A stretch of 64,000 nucleotides of DNA from UBA11403 sp963784615 (GCA_963784615.1 CAWASG010000001.1:2108001-2172000); one strand, 5' to 3'. Counted from the first letter of the stretch, positions 53,567-62,180 are shown. Numbers and translations are program-made. The notes: generated by a model not told the origin, from the letters alone.

Positions 53567-54388
53567 ATGAATTCTTTTTTTTGGCAAAAATACAAAAGAA
53601 TAGACGATTGCGAAAAACAAGAAATGTGTCCAACAAACACTCCGCTAATGAGCTACCTCAATTGCCAAAAGGTCATTGTTTTAACTGCAGCCTTTTTAAA
53701 CTTATCTGACCAATTTAAATTTTCCCTATGTAACCTTGCTATTGAGGAAGCGATACTTGAAGAGTGTGGCAATGGTTTAGGAAAAAAATTACCCGCTTTG
53801 CAACTAATGCATCGTATACATCGACTTCTACCATCGTTATCAGATAAAGATTTATTGACGGCTACTATGGGTAGGCTTTATCCCGTTGCACTATCATTGG
53901 GTAGCGTTGAAGAGCTACGACCAAAATTTGGTAATTTCAAAGAATTGATGAATGCTGTGGCTGAACCGGATCAACGATTAAAAGATATTGCTAATTACTT
54001 TATTCAAGTAGATGCCAACAAAAAACACTTAATTAAGTTATGGCCTCGAACGTTATATATTTTTTGGAGCTCAATGACCGCAATGGTTGGAATTGCCGGG
54101 CTATTGTTTTTTTGTAGATTCCTGTTGGATGCAACTAAAACACAACATAGTCTGGATGAGTCTAAAGCATGGAGAAATCACAAAGTGTTGCGTATTGGCT
54201 TTGGAAGTGAATCCCTTGCTTGTGTAGATATTCAAAACGAACCGCTCAATAAGACATGGTATGAATTTTCGATTTCAAGACTGCTCACGCTTTGTGAACA
54301 ATGGAATGCTACTTGTCAAAGTAATCCAAATTGGGCGGTAGAGCTGCCTTCATATATGCCATTAAATGAGCGTGCTCACGCAATTTGA
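53567..54388 (+). CDS. Hypothetical membrane-associated protein, probably truncated by transposon 2
   Basis: 273 residues, unrecognised. A helical N-terminal half is followed by one clear membrane segment (about residues 164-187; LYIFWSSMTAMVGIAGLLFF), then a polar Cys-containing domain. The TGA stop (54386-54388) is the first three bases of the candidate transposon 2 terminus TGATGG. The original protein may therefore have been longer, with its end cut off by the insertion. A weak promoter and an 8-bp inverted repeat precede it. Confidence 0.55.
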   Translation: MNSFFWQKYKRIDDCEKQEMCPTNTPLMSYLNCQKVIVLTAAFLNLSDQFKFSLCNLAIEEAILEECGNGLGKKLPALQLMHRIHRLLPSLSDKDLLTATMGRLYPVALSLGSVEELRPKFGNFKELMNAVAEPDQRLKDIANYFIQVDANKKHLIKLWPRTLYIFWSSMTAMVGIAGLLFFCRFLLDATKTQHSLDESKAWRNHKVLRIGFGSESLACVDIQNEPLNKTWYEFSISRLLTLCEQWNATCQSNPNWAVELPSYMPLNERAHAI

Positions 54389-54464
54389 TGGTCAGTTTTA
54401 CACGATAATTGATGGTTGCAATGCGCCATAAAATGCACAGCCTCCCTGCTGTATTTTTTCCAGA

Positions 54465-54653
54465 TTAGAAAGGTGGATTATCCTCCTTCATATTAATATC
54501 AGCCATGGTTCCAATGACTGATTCTCGATAATAACGTTCTATTTGATGATGGTAATGCTCACCAAACGCAACCATCAGTGCATAAAAGAAATCCTGCACA
54601 TTGACCGCTGCTTCATCGGTGAGTGTCGGTGCTTCAATGACTAAATATTTCAT
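54465..54653 (-). CDS. Small acidic protein of transposon 2 (62 aa)
   Basis: A strong GGGAG lies six bases before the ATG, 13 bases after the ATPase stop codon, so it should be translated with the transposition genes. The sequence is helical and acidic, rich in aromatic residues and His (FFYALMVAFGEHYHHQIERYY). It has no transposon 1 counterpart and no recognised family. A transposition accessory or passenger role is possible. Confidence 0.65.
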   Translation of the reverse strand: MKYLVIEAPTLTDEAAVNVQDFFYALMVAFGEHYHHQIERYYRESVIGTMADINMKEDNPPF

Positions 54654-54666
54654 CGCTTTCTCCCGA

Positions 54667-55503
54667 TTAAGCTTTTTTTCGTTTGTTTGATGAGACCGAA
54701 GTGGTGAAACACTCAAAATACAACTGCTCATCCAATTGTGGACGCTCAAGGCGTGCGGCCATATCCAGCAGTTCCCCAGACATGTTGCAAAGGATCCGAC
54801 TGTTTCCGGCTGCGTGTTCACAAAGGGTGTTTATCAGCCCTGTCGTCATTAGCCCAGGGTTGCCAGCGTGTTCCAATAGATGTTGCAGCGTTTGGGTTAA
54901 CTGCTCAATGCTGGCGTGTTCTGTGAGCAGGCGGATCCGAATACGACTACCCAAAGGCATCAGATCGTCGCGGCGTAGTTTATCATTTAATCTTTGATCA
55001 CCAGCCAGAATGACGCTGAGCAAGTTACGTGAGTCAAATTGCATACTGGTCAGTAACCGTAGTTCACTTAAGACTTCTGGCGACATTTCCTGTGCCTCGT
55101 CAATGATAAGCACTGGGCGTAACAAGGTGCTATCAACGTGAGTGAGCCATCGTTCGCGTAAATTTTTGAAGCCACCCCAACGATTGCTGGCCGTAAGTGG
55201 CACACAAAAAACATCCCCCAGTTCACGATAAAAATCAGCAAGCCTTGAGTTAGCATGACTGATGACGCCGATCTGCGCATCACGCACGCGTGTAAGGCGT
55301 GAAGCCAAAACGCGCAAGGCAACACTTTTACCTGTGCCAGGATCACCGCTCACTAAAGCAAAACCACCTTCACGAAGTAATGATTGCTCAACACGCCAGC
55401 AAAAATTCTCGAGCTTTGGGTAAATGCACAAGGCTTCTACGGGGATATCCGAGATGAATGGATTGTATTTTAGACCATAAAGAGCCAGTAGTTTTTTACT
55501 CAT
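54667..55503 (-). CDS. ExeA/TniB-type AAA+ ATPase (transposon 2)
   Basis: 278 residues. An N-terminal ALYGLKYNPFISDIP motif of the ExeA/GspA family, Walker A GDPGTGKS (residues 53-60), Walker B VLIIDEAQEM (D135, E136), then a sensor region SVILAGDQRLNDKLRR. The role expected from TniB/TnsC relatives is ATP-dependent target binding and transposase activation. It overlaps the transposase gene by eight bases and has AAAGGAG nine bases upstream. Confidence 0.88.
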   Translation of the reverse strand: MSKKLLALYGLKYNPFISDIPVEALCIYPKLENFCWRVEQSLLREGGFALVSGDPGTGKSVALRVLASRLTRVRDAQIGVISHANSRLADFYRELGDVFCVPLTASNRWGGFKNLRERWLTHVDSTLLRPVLIIDEAQEMSPEVLSELRLLTSMQFDSRNLLSVILAGDQRLNDKLRRDDLMPLGSRIRIRLLTEHASIEQLTQTLQHLLEHAGNPGLMTTGLINTLCEHAAGNSRILCNMSGELLDMAARLERPQLDEQLYFECFTTSVSSNKRKKA

Positions 55504-56959
55504 GTTCAGATTCTCCTTTGGGTAAATAGGCCGGAGGAAGGCCGGTGGCCGCGTATTCTGCCATCAGTGCTTTTAGCAAGGGCGCAACGCCTGTTGATAC
55601 AAGCTCTTCGCTGGGCTCTTGTTCACCGGAATTGGTGAAAGTTCGACGCTGACCTGAAGCGTTTTCTGATTTGTCTTGTGGATAAATCATACTTAACAGT
55701 GTGTTGGTGTGTGGATCGACAAGCCTTACAGAGCCTAAGTCCCACCGTGCATAGCGGATGTACAATATCTCCAAACTGCGGTATTGCGATGGCACTTCAA
55801 AGCGTTTGCCATCAAGACTGAATGTTCCATCTGATTTACGTTGCCTGCGATGCACCTGAGTGCAAAAAGCATGATGTAACGCTGCGGTGTCAGGACACGG
55901 TCGACCAACATCGGCATCCTTCATATAGCGCGCAAGCGGTGAGCAGCCAATCTCGGAATGTACTTTTTGATGGTATTCACGCTCGACCCAAGCAAGGGTG
56001 CTTTTATTGAGTAACGACAAGGTTATCTCCTCCTCACCCTCAAGCATAGCCATCAATCGCCCTTCAACTTGCGCCCAAAAAACCTCCTGTTTCGCGTTTT
56101 GGTAGGGAGAATAAGGTAGTGTAGGTTGATGTAGAATGCCCAATCTCGCAAGCCCTTCGGTAAACTCAGCCGAAGTCATCGCACTGCCATTGTCACTCAT
56201 CAGAGCGCGCGGTAAGGCGCGTTTCTGTAGTGCCTGCATAAACCCATGTACCAGCGTCTCTGCGGTTTCATCCATGTACCATTGAGCATGACAAATCAGG
56301 CGGGAGCGGTCATCCAGAATGGCAAGTAATAAGGGTTTATGCCATTGACCGTCTCGTCCCAAAATTCTGCGTGAGCCATGGTGAAAATCAAGGTGCCATA
56401 ACGTGTTAACATGGTCGACTTCATAACTTCTGACCTCTCGTTTCTCTAGCCTATCAGCTGCGAGGATGGCGCCTTCTGTATGTCGTCTTTTCCGCCCAGG
56501 TTGCTTGCAGAAACCATTCGACTTCATGTAACGACGAATCGTATTGTAAGACGGCAAGACGCCTAACTCAGGCGTTGTCTTTGCAATCACATAGAGGTTA
56601 TCTACGTGTAACTGGTAGCTCCAGCTTGGATGTGAACGATGTTGATGTTGGATGCTCATCTTTAATGGGGCTGAGAGCGTGTGACTACTCCCGGCATCTG
56701 TACGGCGTTTCGTTCGCAAAGCACCGACCGGGTCGTTCTCATGGCGAGATTGATAAAGCCATCGCTCAATCGTCGATAGTCCAAAATGAACTGGTAATCC
56801 TGTAATGGGATGCTGCCATTGCTTTTGAGCTAAAGAAGCCAGCTCAATCTGTAGTTGCCCTTTATCCGGCGGCGCTGCCAAAAGTGGGCCAATAACCGAA
56901 AAGCGAAATCGGGCCCACCGTTCTTGGCGAGTACCAACATCGGGCTTCTTGTTGCTCAT
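55496..56959 (-). CDS. DDE transposase with Mu-type C-terminal domain (transposon 2)
   Basis: 487 residues. The N-terminal region includes a helix-turn-helix-like segment (GLSTIERWLYQSRHE) and PSYNTIRRYMKSNGF. The integrase core has predicted catalytic D191 (WHLDFHHG), D256 (LMSDNGSAM) and E292 (NAKQEVFWAQ). The D-to-E spacing of 36 is identical to transposon 1. A C-terminal beta-barrel region contains GTFSLDGKRFEVPSQYRSL (about 375-395). The Gly/Pro-rich end overlaps the ATPase start. AGGAG precedes the ATG. Confidence 0.9.
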   Translation of the reverse strand: MSNKKPDVGTRQERWARFRFSVIGPLLAAPPDKGQLQIELASLAQKQWQHPITGLPVHFGLSTIERWLYQSRHENDPVGALRTKRRTDAGSSHTLSAPLKMSIQHQHRSHPSWSYQLHVDNLYVIAKTTPELGVLPSYNTIRRYMKSNGFCKQPGRKRRHTEGAILAADRLEKREVRSYEVDHVNTLWHLDFHHGSRRILGRDGQWHKPLLLAILDDRSRLICHAQWYMDETAETLVHGFMQALQKRALPRALMSDNGSAMTSAEFTEGLARLGILHQPTLPYSPYQNAKQEVFWAQVEGRLMAMLEGEEEITLSLLNKSTLAWVEREYHQKVHSEIGCSPLARYMKDADVGRPCPDTAALHHAFCTQVHRRQRKSDGTFSLDGKRFEVPSQYRSLEILYIRYARWDLGSVRLVDPHTNTLLSMIYPQDKSENASGQRRTFTNSGEQEPSEELVSTGVAPLLKALMAEYAATGLPPAYLPKGESEHE

Positions 56960-57049
56960 AAAAACTCCTGCTTGTTTAAGAAGTTTATGAGTCTACTGGA
57001 TGTCTAACTTGATCTAAAGATGCAAACTCTGCGCGAATAACTCCCTCCT

Positions 57050-57619
57050 TTAGACAGCGCGATAAACGCCCGCTGTCATTGGCGCTAAAAACTGCAAGGC
57101 ATTTACCAGTTTTTGACTCAGGTTGTCTGGAAAAATCAAAAGAAGTTGTCGAGGAAATGGGCCAACAATGGCCTTTACGGGCAGGAATGCTTTAGCCTGT
57201 TTCCAAAAAGCAGTGCCAATAAAACAATCTCGCCACCAACGACGCCAACGCCCCCAGGTTCGCAGACTGATGCTGATACCAAAATAACGCGTTACTTGGT
57301 AATACCGGCGCCTCGAAGCACTGGACATGAAGGCGGAGATAAGCACGATAATCGCAGCCGGAAAACGATGTCGCCCCAAAAACCGTACCGATGGTGTTGT
57401 CACACGCTTTCGGCAGTTTCCGCAGCAAAGACTGCGCCGACTATCATAATGCTCACGGCATGATGCAGGTAACCCGAGGGGACTACGAGGGTAATCGGCT
57501 TGATATAAAGGACCGTTACAGAAAGGACAGTCTTCAGCTCGAACTTTCTCAGCCATTTCATCATCGATATGCACGAATAACGGATGAAAACTGGTCTTTT
57601 TTAATAGTTCATGGTACAT
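57050..57619 (-). CDS. Zinc-ribbon/HTH protein of transposon 2
   Basis: 189 residues. Cysteine pairs C31-x2-C34 and C66-x2-C69 form a zinc ribbon; a basic helix-turn-helix segment follows near 100-130 (RRRYYQVTRYFGISISLRTWGRWRRWW). Position, length and cysteine pattern match the first gene of transposon 1, though identity is low. AGAGAG lies before the ATG. It may recognise the ends or the target, a role filled by TniQ/TnsD or TnsE in other elements; that is inference. The opposite-strand frame across this gene is not considered real. Confidence 0.75.
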   Translation of the reverse strand: MYHELLKKTSFHPLFVHIDDEMAEKVRAEDCPFCNGPLYQADYPRSPLGLPASCREHYDSRRSLCCGNCRKRVTTPSVRFLGRHRFPAAIIVLISAFMSSASRRRYYQVTRYFGISISLRTWGRWRRWWRDCFIGTAFWKQAKAFLPVKAIVGPFPRQLLLIFPDNLSQKLVNALQFLAPMTAGVYRAV

Positions 57620-57822
57620 TTAGGCTCTCTTTGTTCGTCGTTGAACGTAAGAGTACCCTTCATGAGGTTTTAATCAAGCTTTATGAGGGGTTTTTTATTT
57701 GTACATCAATGAACGTGGCTGGAATTACGGGGAAATCCATCAGATTGTGTGTTCAGGCTGAATTAAAGGAGTATTGTGACACTTATGGAAGTCCCCCAAA
57801 GAGGTTCTTTGCTGAGGTCTAC

Positions 57823-57996
57823 ATGGTACTTTTTTTTGCTTGTGCGCTCACCTTTGCTATACCTTTCTTGTGCGCAAAAGACAATCAGCCGCAATTTAAT
57901 CGTTATCAGTTTCTTGCTATTCCAGAAAGACAATGGAATGACAACATTCAGTATTTTGAATCGATAGTCGATACGCCTGAACTGAGAATGGGATAA
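57823..57996 (+). CDS. Small protein with N-terminal hydrophobic segment (57 aa)
   Basis: GAGG lies six bases before the ATG. Residues 1-18 form a signal peptide or membrane anchor (VLFFACALTFAIPFLC). The rest is polar with several aromatics. It ends 20 bases before the dehydrogenase gene, so co-transcription is likely. The open frame extends upstream through the transposon end, so it could instead be the 3' end of a gene cut by the transposon. Function unknown. Confidence 0.45.
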   Translation: MVLFFACALTFAIPFLCAKDNQPQFNRYQFLAIPERQWNDNIQYFESIVDTPELRMG

Positions 57997-58016
57997 TAAT
58001 CACAAGGAATGACGAT

Positions 58017-59009
58017 ATGAAAGTCGCAATTTTCAGTAGCAAAGCATTTGAAAAAGATCTTCTTGAGCAAGAAAATGCAATACATCATCACGAATTAGTA
58101 TTTTTTGAAGCAACGCTTAATGAAAAAACGGCTGAGCTAACCGCTGGGTTTGACGCCGTGAGTTGTTTCATCACGGATACGTTGAATGCGCCTACGCTGG
58201 CTATTCTGCACAGGAATCACGTGCGTCTGATTGCCTTGCGCTCGGCTGGATTTAATCATGTCGATGTGGATGCGGCGCACCAATTAGGCCTCACGGTTGT
58301 TCGTGTGCCGAATTACTCTCCCTACGCGGTTGCGGAGTTTGCAGTGGGTTTGATCTTGATATTAAATCGGAAAATTCATCGAGCCTATCAATGGGTGAGG
58401 GAGCATAATTTTTTACTCAATCATTTAATGGGATTTGATTTGCACGGTAAAACCGTCGGGATTATTGGTACGGGACAAATTGGCACAGTCCTTGCGCGGA
58501 TTATGAACGGTTTTGGTTGTAAAGTACTCGCTCACGATCCGCTTGAAAATCCAGAATGCTTAGCCTTAGGTGTTCGCTATGTCTCCTTAAATGAATTATA
58601 TGCAGAAGCAGATATCATTAGCCTGCATTGCCCGTTAACTGCTGACACACGACATATTCTCAATCAAAAATCGATTGCGAAAATGAAACCGGGTGTCATG
58701 GTGATTAATACTGGACGGGGTGCGTTGATTGACACTAAAGCTATGATAAAAGGGCTAAAGACCGGCATCATCGGGTACTTAGGGTTAGACGTATATGAAG
58801 AAGAGGAAAAATTATTTTTCCGTGATTTGTCAGAAGTGATTATTCAAGATGATACGTTTCTGCGGCTACAAACATTTCCAAATGTGGTGATCACCAGCCA
58901 TCAGGCATTTTTTACAAAAGAAGCCGTTGCGAATATTATGAAAACCACGTTGTCGAATATTAGTTTATTTGAAAAGGGTTCAGATATGCTTGAGGCCAAT
59001 AAAATATAA
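58017..59009 (+). CDS. ldhA: D-2-hydroxyacid dehydrogenase, D-lactate dehydrogenase type
   Basis: 330 residues of the D-isomer-specific hydroxyacid dehydrogenase family. The Rossmann motif is VGIIGTGQIGTVLARIM (about residue 147). Substrate Arg lies in NTGRGALIDTKA near 236, Glu in LGLDVYEEEEKLFF near 262, and catalytic His in TSHQAFFTKEA near 297. The YEEEE-LFF segment and AEFAVGLIL resemble LdhA rather than phosphoglycerate or formate dehydrogenases. It would reduce pyruvate to D-lactate with NADH. AAGGAA precedes the ATG. Confidence 0.88.
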   Translation: MKVAIFSSKAFEKDLLEQENAIHHHELVFFEATLNEKTAELTAGFDAVSCFITDTLNAPTLAILHRNHVRLIALRSAGFNHVDVDAAHQLGLTVVRVPNYSPYAVAEFAVGLILILNRKIHRAYQWVREHNFLLNHLMGFDLHGKTVGIIGTGQIGTVLARIMNGFGCKVLAHDPLENPECLALGVRYVSLNELYAEADIISLHCPLTADTRHILNQKSIAKMKPGVMVINTGRGALIDTKAMIKGLKTGIIGYLGLDVYEEEEKLFFRDLSEVIIQDDTFLRLQTFPNVVITSHQAFFTKEAVANIMKTTLSNISLFEKGSDMLEANKI

Positions 59010-59019
59010 TGAGGTCCGC

Positions 59020-59094
59020 GTAGGTTGGGTTGAGCGAGAGCGAAGCCCAACATGACAATTTAGTTGGGCTTCGCTCTCGCTCAACCCAACCTAC
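59020..59094. repeat. Palindromic intergenic repeat, copy 9
   Basis: Arms and GCGAGAGC stem as in copies 1-4. The loop is TGACAATTT, with one lost pair at its base (AGTTGGG instead of TGTTGGG). The right outer arm continues GTCCGATTATTTTCCTTAAC and ends GGCAGTG near 59126. It follows the dehydrogenase gene. Confidence 0.9.
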
Positions 59095-59126
59095 GTCCGA
59101 TTATTTTCCTTAACTGAATGGCAGTG

Positions 59127-59350
59127 ATGCCGAGGGACGTTGGAATATTAAATACTCCCGGGGTTATTGAGACGTTACAGAGTGACCCGATTTGGGCGCC
59201 GTACACAAGGCCCCATCTACGTAATTCTACGTATATGCAAGGCAGCGCAATTAATGTACCATTGTCGCTTAAAAACAACACACCTTGCCGCTAAAGTTGG
59301 CTCATAATATGGTCAAACTTAAGCTTTTATACGATGTAGGAGTACAGACA
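59127..59350. other. Intergenic leader of the ankyrin gene
   Basis: No gene seen. TGAGACGTTACA at 59167-59178 is identical to the last 12 bases of transposon 1. A direct repeat of TCTACGTA (59216 and 59231 region) is present. TAGGAG lies eight bases before the ATG at 59351; an in-frame TTG at 59285 is not supported by a ribosome site. Confidence 0.4.
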
Positions 59351-61900
59351 ATGCCATTAAATCAAAACGTTTATTTTACAAAAGCATTTTTTGACAAACC
59401 GCTAACTGTAGATACACTTGAGCCATCTACCGAGCTTCTAACCTTATACAACAACCAACCTCTTTATTTTCAAGCTAGAACTGAGGAATCCCTAAGAGAA
59501 TTTAGAAATACTACAGACTTTCAAGCACTTGCTAATCAATATCGTTTGTTAATAAGTGCCTTAGAAGAATGGTGCACGGTTAATAATGCCAGTTATTTTA
59601 TTACAGCCTCTAACAGTAATGAAAAAAAGCCTGCGTTTCAGTATCTGTTGTCCAAAATATTTAGATTGCCTGATGATAGCCTTGATTTGTGGCAAATTAT
59701 ATTTTTTTATGAAGGGAAGCGTTCATTAGAGAACGTATTGTTGTTACTTCAAAAGGAGCATCTCCCTGTCGATTATAAAAAAAATATATTACTCACGCTT
59801 CAAGAATCTTTAGATGAATGCGCTAATGGTGTCTTTACAAATATATTAGACGCTAAGTTTGAATTAGCCATTTCTGAAAATTTAGCATCAATTTTAACGG
59901 ATACCAAGAGATCAATCATCAGACAGTTCGCTTGTGAGAAGATTGGGGCGAAACCTGAATCTGAACTAACACTAGAAATTCATCGGGTAAATGCATTATT
60001 TAATAGGGTAGCCATCCAATATGGTCTGAGTCCAGTCGAAGATTCGACTGCTCGAAATCCATCTTTAATTACATTTATTAATTTTGAGAGCTTTGTTGCC
60101 AATAATATGACGCCAAAGTTGGTTATGTTAAACCTTGCGATTAAATTTGATTCTTTATTTAATCAATTTCATCAATTGTTGTTGAATAATCTATTTAATT
60201 CAACACCATCAATGGGATCTACTGAATTTAATACAATCAAGTTTCCTCAGCTTAAAAAGGCGATTGATGATTGGAATAAAAAATTTGGCCTTATGTTTTC
60301 TCTACAATCACATGATTTGGTCGAGATGAGCGATGATCAACAGCATATTACGTTATTGCCAGTCAATCATGCTTTTGTAACAGCGTCTGTTGTTAAGGGA
60401 TTTCGAAAATTATTTCTTAACGAAGGCAGTTTTCGTTATCAGGTAATGATTGATGACGGCTCAATACTTTATAGTGATCATGATCTTCTGTGGGTAGAAT
60501 TGAATGGTAAGGTACTCAACGAGATATGTTTTGATCCACGAAACGTCATTACCAACTCACCTGCTGATTCATGTTTCCTGATTGATATGATATTAAAACA
60601 ACCGACGTCCAATGATACTGAGAAATTTATAAATGCACTTCCTCGGTTATTACCTGATGATGGTTTGCTTGTATTAACGTTTGTACTGCATCATTTGATG
60701 CATGGGTTTGAACACTACTTGGCAACGAACCAAATCACTTTGGCTCATCTTGCCACGGTTGTACCCGCAGGCCCATGCATGGGAGAAAACACCCTTACGC
60801 TGCTTGCAAAGTGCTCTGAAAGGAAGATGATTAAACTTCTTCTGGAAAAAAAATTAATCACGCAAGAATTATTGTCCGTGAGGGCTAATCCAAAGACAGG
60901 TTCTAACTTTAATACACCGCGACTTTTTATTGAAAATAAAGATTTTGATCTTTTTGAGGATTGTCTTACTGAAAACTTAATTACATCGGATATGCTTCGT
61001 TCGATTCCATCTCAACATAATTCTGCAAGCAATGGATTTTTATCCTCTTTATTGCAAAATAATCAGTTTGCCTTATTCAAACGGCTTGTTGAAAAACACC
61101 TAATCACGAGAGATCTGTTAAATAACACGGATGTATTTTGGATTCTTACTCAGAACAACCAAGTCGACATCATGAATCATTTATTGGATCTCAATCTGAT
61201 CACTCCTGGTCAAGTGCAATTTCAACCAACTGCGCTAATACCCATTAGATGTCGCTTACCTAATTCTCTCTCGAACATTTTGCGCAATAAACAATTGCCT
61301 ATATTTCACCGTCTGCTCTCGGCTCATCTTATTACCCGAGAACAATTATTAGCTGGTAATGAAGCAATAACTGATAACGTTTTAGTGAGTTTAGGCAGAG
61401 AAAAACATATAGATATACTTACCATTTTACTCACCGAGCAACTCATTACTTTAAGTGAAGCCGTTTCGTATGCCACGGATGAAGAAATGCAGGAACGTTT
61501 TAAACGGATTGATAAAATTAACACATTATTCAATAAATATAATTTAACATCAGGTGATCGTTCGCAGGATGTTTTCGCACGGGCTTTACGAATGGCAAGT
61601 GCCAATAATAACCCTGATGATGTGCAATTTATTCTTAACATACATCCAGAGATTATCGATGTTCAAGATGTTAATCCAAATAGTCGTAAAACCCCTCTGC
61701 ATCTTGCAACGGAACGCGGACATTGTGAGGTGGTCTCTATCCTGATTCATGCTCACGCAAATAAAGAAATACCTAATGCATGCGGAAAAACAGCGTCAAT
61801 GATGGTATGTGAATTGAGCGATGAAGCGAAACGATGCCAGATGGCGGTTCTCTATGGGGTGGATATAAGTGATGCTTCAGTTTTAACTCCGAGAGTATAG
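59351..61900 (+). CDS. Ankyrin-repeat protein with LIT-type repeats (849 aa)
   Basis: The first 480 residues are helical and unrecognised. Then come six degenerate units, each with an amphipathic helix followed by LIT and a second helix: LITQELL, LITSDML, LITRDLL, LITPGQV, LITREQL, LITLSEA, near residues 502, 543, 583, 616, 660 and 697. The 33-44 residue spacing fits divergent ankyrin repeats. A canonical ankyrin repeat, TPLHLATERGHCEVVSILI, with part of a second (ANKEIPNACGKTASMM), lies near 780-815. Ankyrin repeats bind proteins, and in Legionellales such proteins are often delivered to host cells; delivery is not shown here. No signal peptide or membrane segment. Confidence 0.8.
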   Translation: MPLNQNVYFTKAFFDKPLTVDTLEPSTELLTLYNNQPLYFQARTEESLREFRNTTDFQALANQYRLLISALEEWCTVNNASYFITASNSNEKKPAFQYLLSKIFRLPDDSLDLWQIIFFYEGKRSLENVLLLLQKEHLPVDYKKNILLTLQESLDECANGVFTNILDAKFELAISENLASILTDTKRSIIRQFACEKIGAKPESELTLEIHRVNALFNRVAIQYGLSPVEDSTARNPSLITFINFESFVANNMTPKLVMLNLAIKFDSLFNQFHQLLLNNLFNSTPSMGSTEFNTIKFPQLKKAIDDWNKKFGLMFSLQSHDLVEMSDDQQHITLLPVNHAFVTASVVKGFRKLFLNEGSFRYQVMIDDGSILYSDHDLLWVELNGKVLNEICFDPRNVITNSPADSCFLIDMILKQPTSNDTEKFINALPRLLPDDGLLVLTFVLHHLMHGFEHYLATNQITLAHLATVVPAGPCMGENTLTLLAKCSERKMIKLLLEKKLITQELLSVRANPKTGSNFNTPRLFIENKDFDLFEDCLTENLITSDMLRSIPSQHNSASNGFLSSLLQNNQFALFKRLVEKHLITRDLLNNTDVFWILTQNNQVDIMNHLLDLNLITPGQVQFQPTALIPIRCRLPNSLSNILRNKQLPIFHRLLSAHLITREQLLAGNEAITDNVLVSLGREKHIDILTILLTEQLITLSEAVSYATDEEMQERFKRIDKINTLFNKYNLTSGDRSQDVFARALRMASANNNPDDVQFILNIHPEIIDVQDVNPNSRKTPLHLATERGHCEVVSILIHAHANKEIPNACGKTASMMVCELSDEAKRCQMAVLYGVDISDASVLTPRV

Positions 61901-61990
61901 AGGTTCGGCCGGAATTATGACGAAAAAGACCGGTTGATGCAGGGCTCCCGAATGTGTGCTTGAAAATTAGTCTGGAATTCGTATCCTCTT

Positions 61991-62113
61991 GATATCGCAG
62001 GGAAATCTAAGCACCGACGTTCCGCGGCTTGACCGCGGAATCCAGGGATCTCACGCGGGGACTGGATCCCTGGATTCCGCGGAAAGTCGGCGCTTAGATT
62101 TCCCTGCGATATC
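61991..62113. repeat. Large nested inverted repeat between the ankyrin gene and prs
   Basis: The 22-base outer arm starting GATATCGCAGGGAAATC is repeated exactly in inverted form, ending at 62113. Inside are TTCCGCGG...CCGCGGAATCCAGGGA on the left and TCCCTGGATTCCGCGGAA on the right. The 123-bp unit has no gene and lies between the convergent ankyrin and prs genes. It belongs to none of the other repeat families in the window. Confidence 0.88.
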
Positions 62114-62180
62114 GAAAGGATACTTTCGAGAGCCCTTATCTACTGAGCATCGGAGTAAGGCGGAATTGACTGGCCTAAGG

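Larger units (their letters stand above)
54386..57742 (-). mobile_element. Transposon 2: zinc-ribbon, DDE transposase, ExeA-type ATPase and a 62-aa gene
   Basis: Same gene order as transposon 1, read from right to left, but with clearly different proteins and one extra small gene. Candidate ends are TGATGGTCAGTTTTACACG at 54386 and, read inward from 57742, TGATGGATTTCCCCGTAATT. They share TGATGG and a looser TTT-C-CG-TAATT pattern. A second TTGATGG lies 24 bases inside the left end and TTGATG about 34 inside the right. I found no convincing target duplication next to these ends, so the borders are tentative. The ends differ from those of transposon 1, so the two are separate lineages. Confidence 0.7.

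Noticed and set aside
54386..57742. Target duplication for transposon 2
   Set aside because: Flanks CAATT and GATTG share only ATT; not enough to claim a duplication.
57391..57822. Upstream part of a plus-strand 201-codon frame
   Set aside because: It runs antisense through the transposon 2 zinc-ribbon gene; only the last 57 codons, after a GAGG-ATG, look like a gene.
3875..59094. CRISPR array
   Set aside because: The repeats are widely scattered, palindromic over their full length and have no regular spacers; no cas genes are present.
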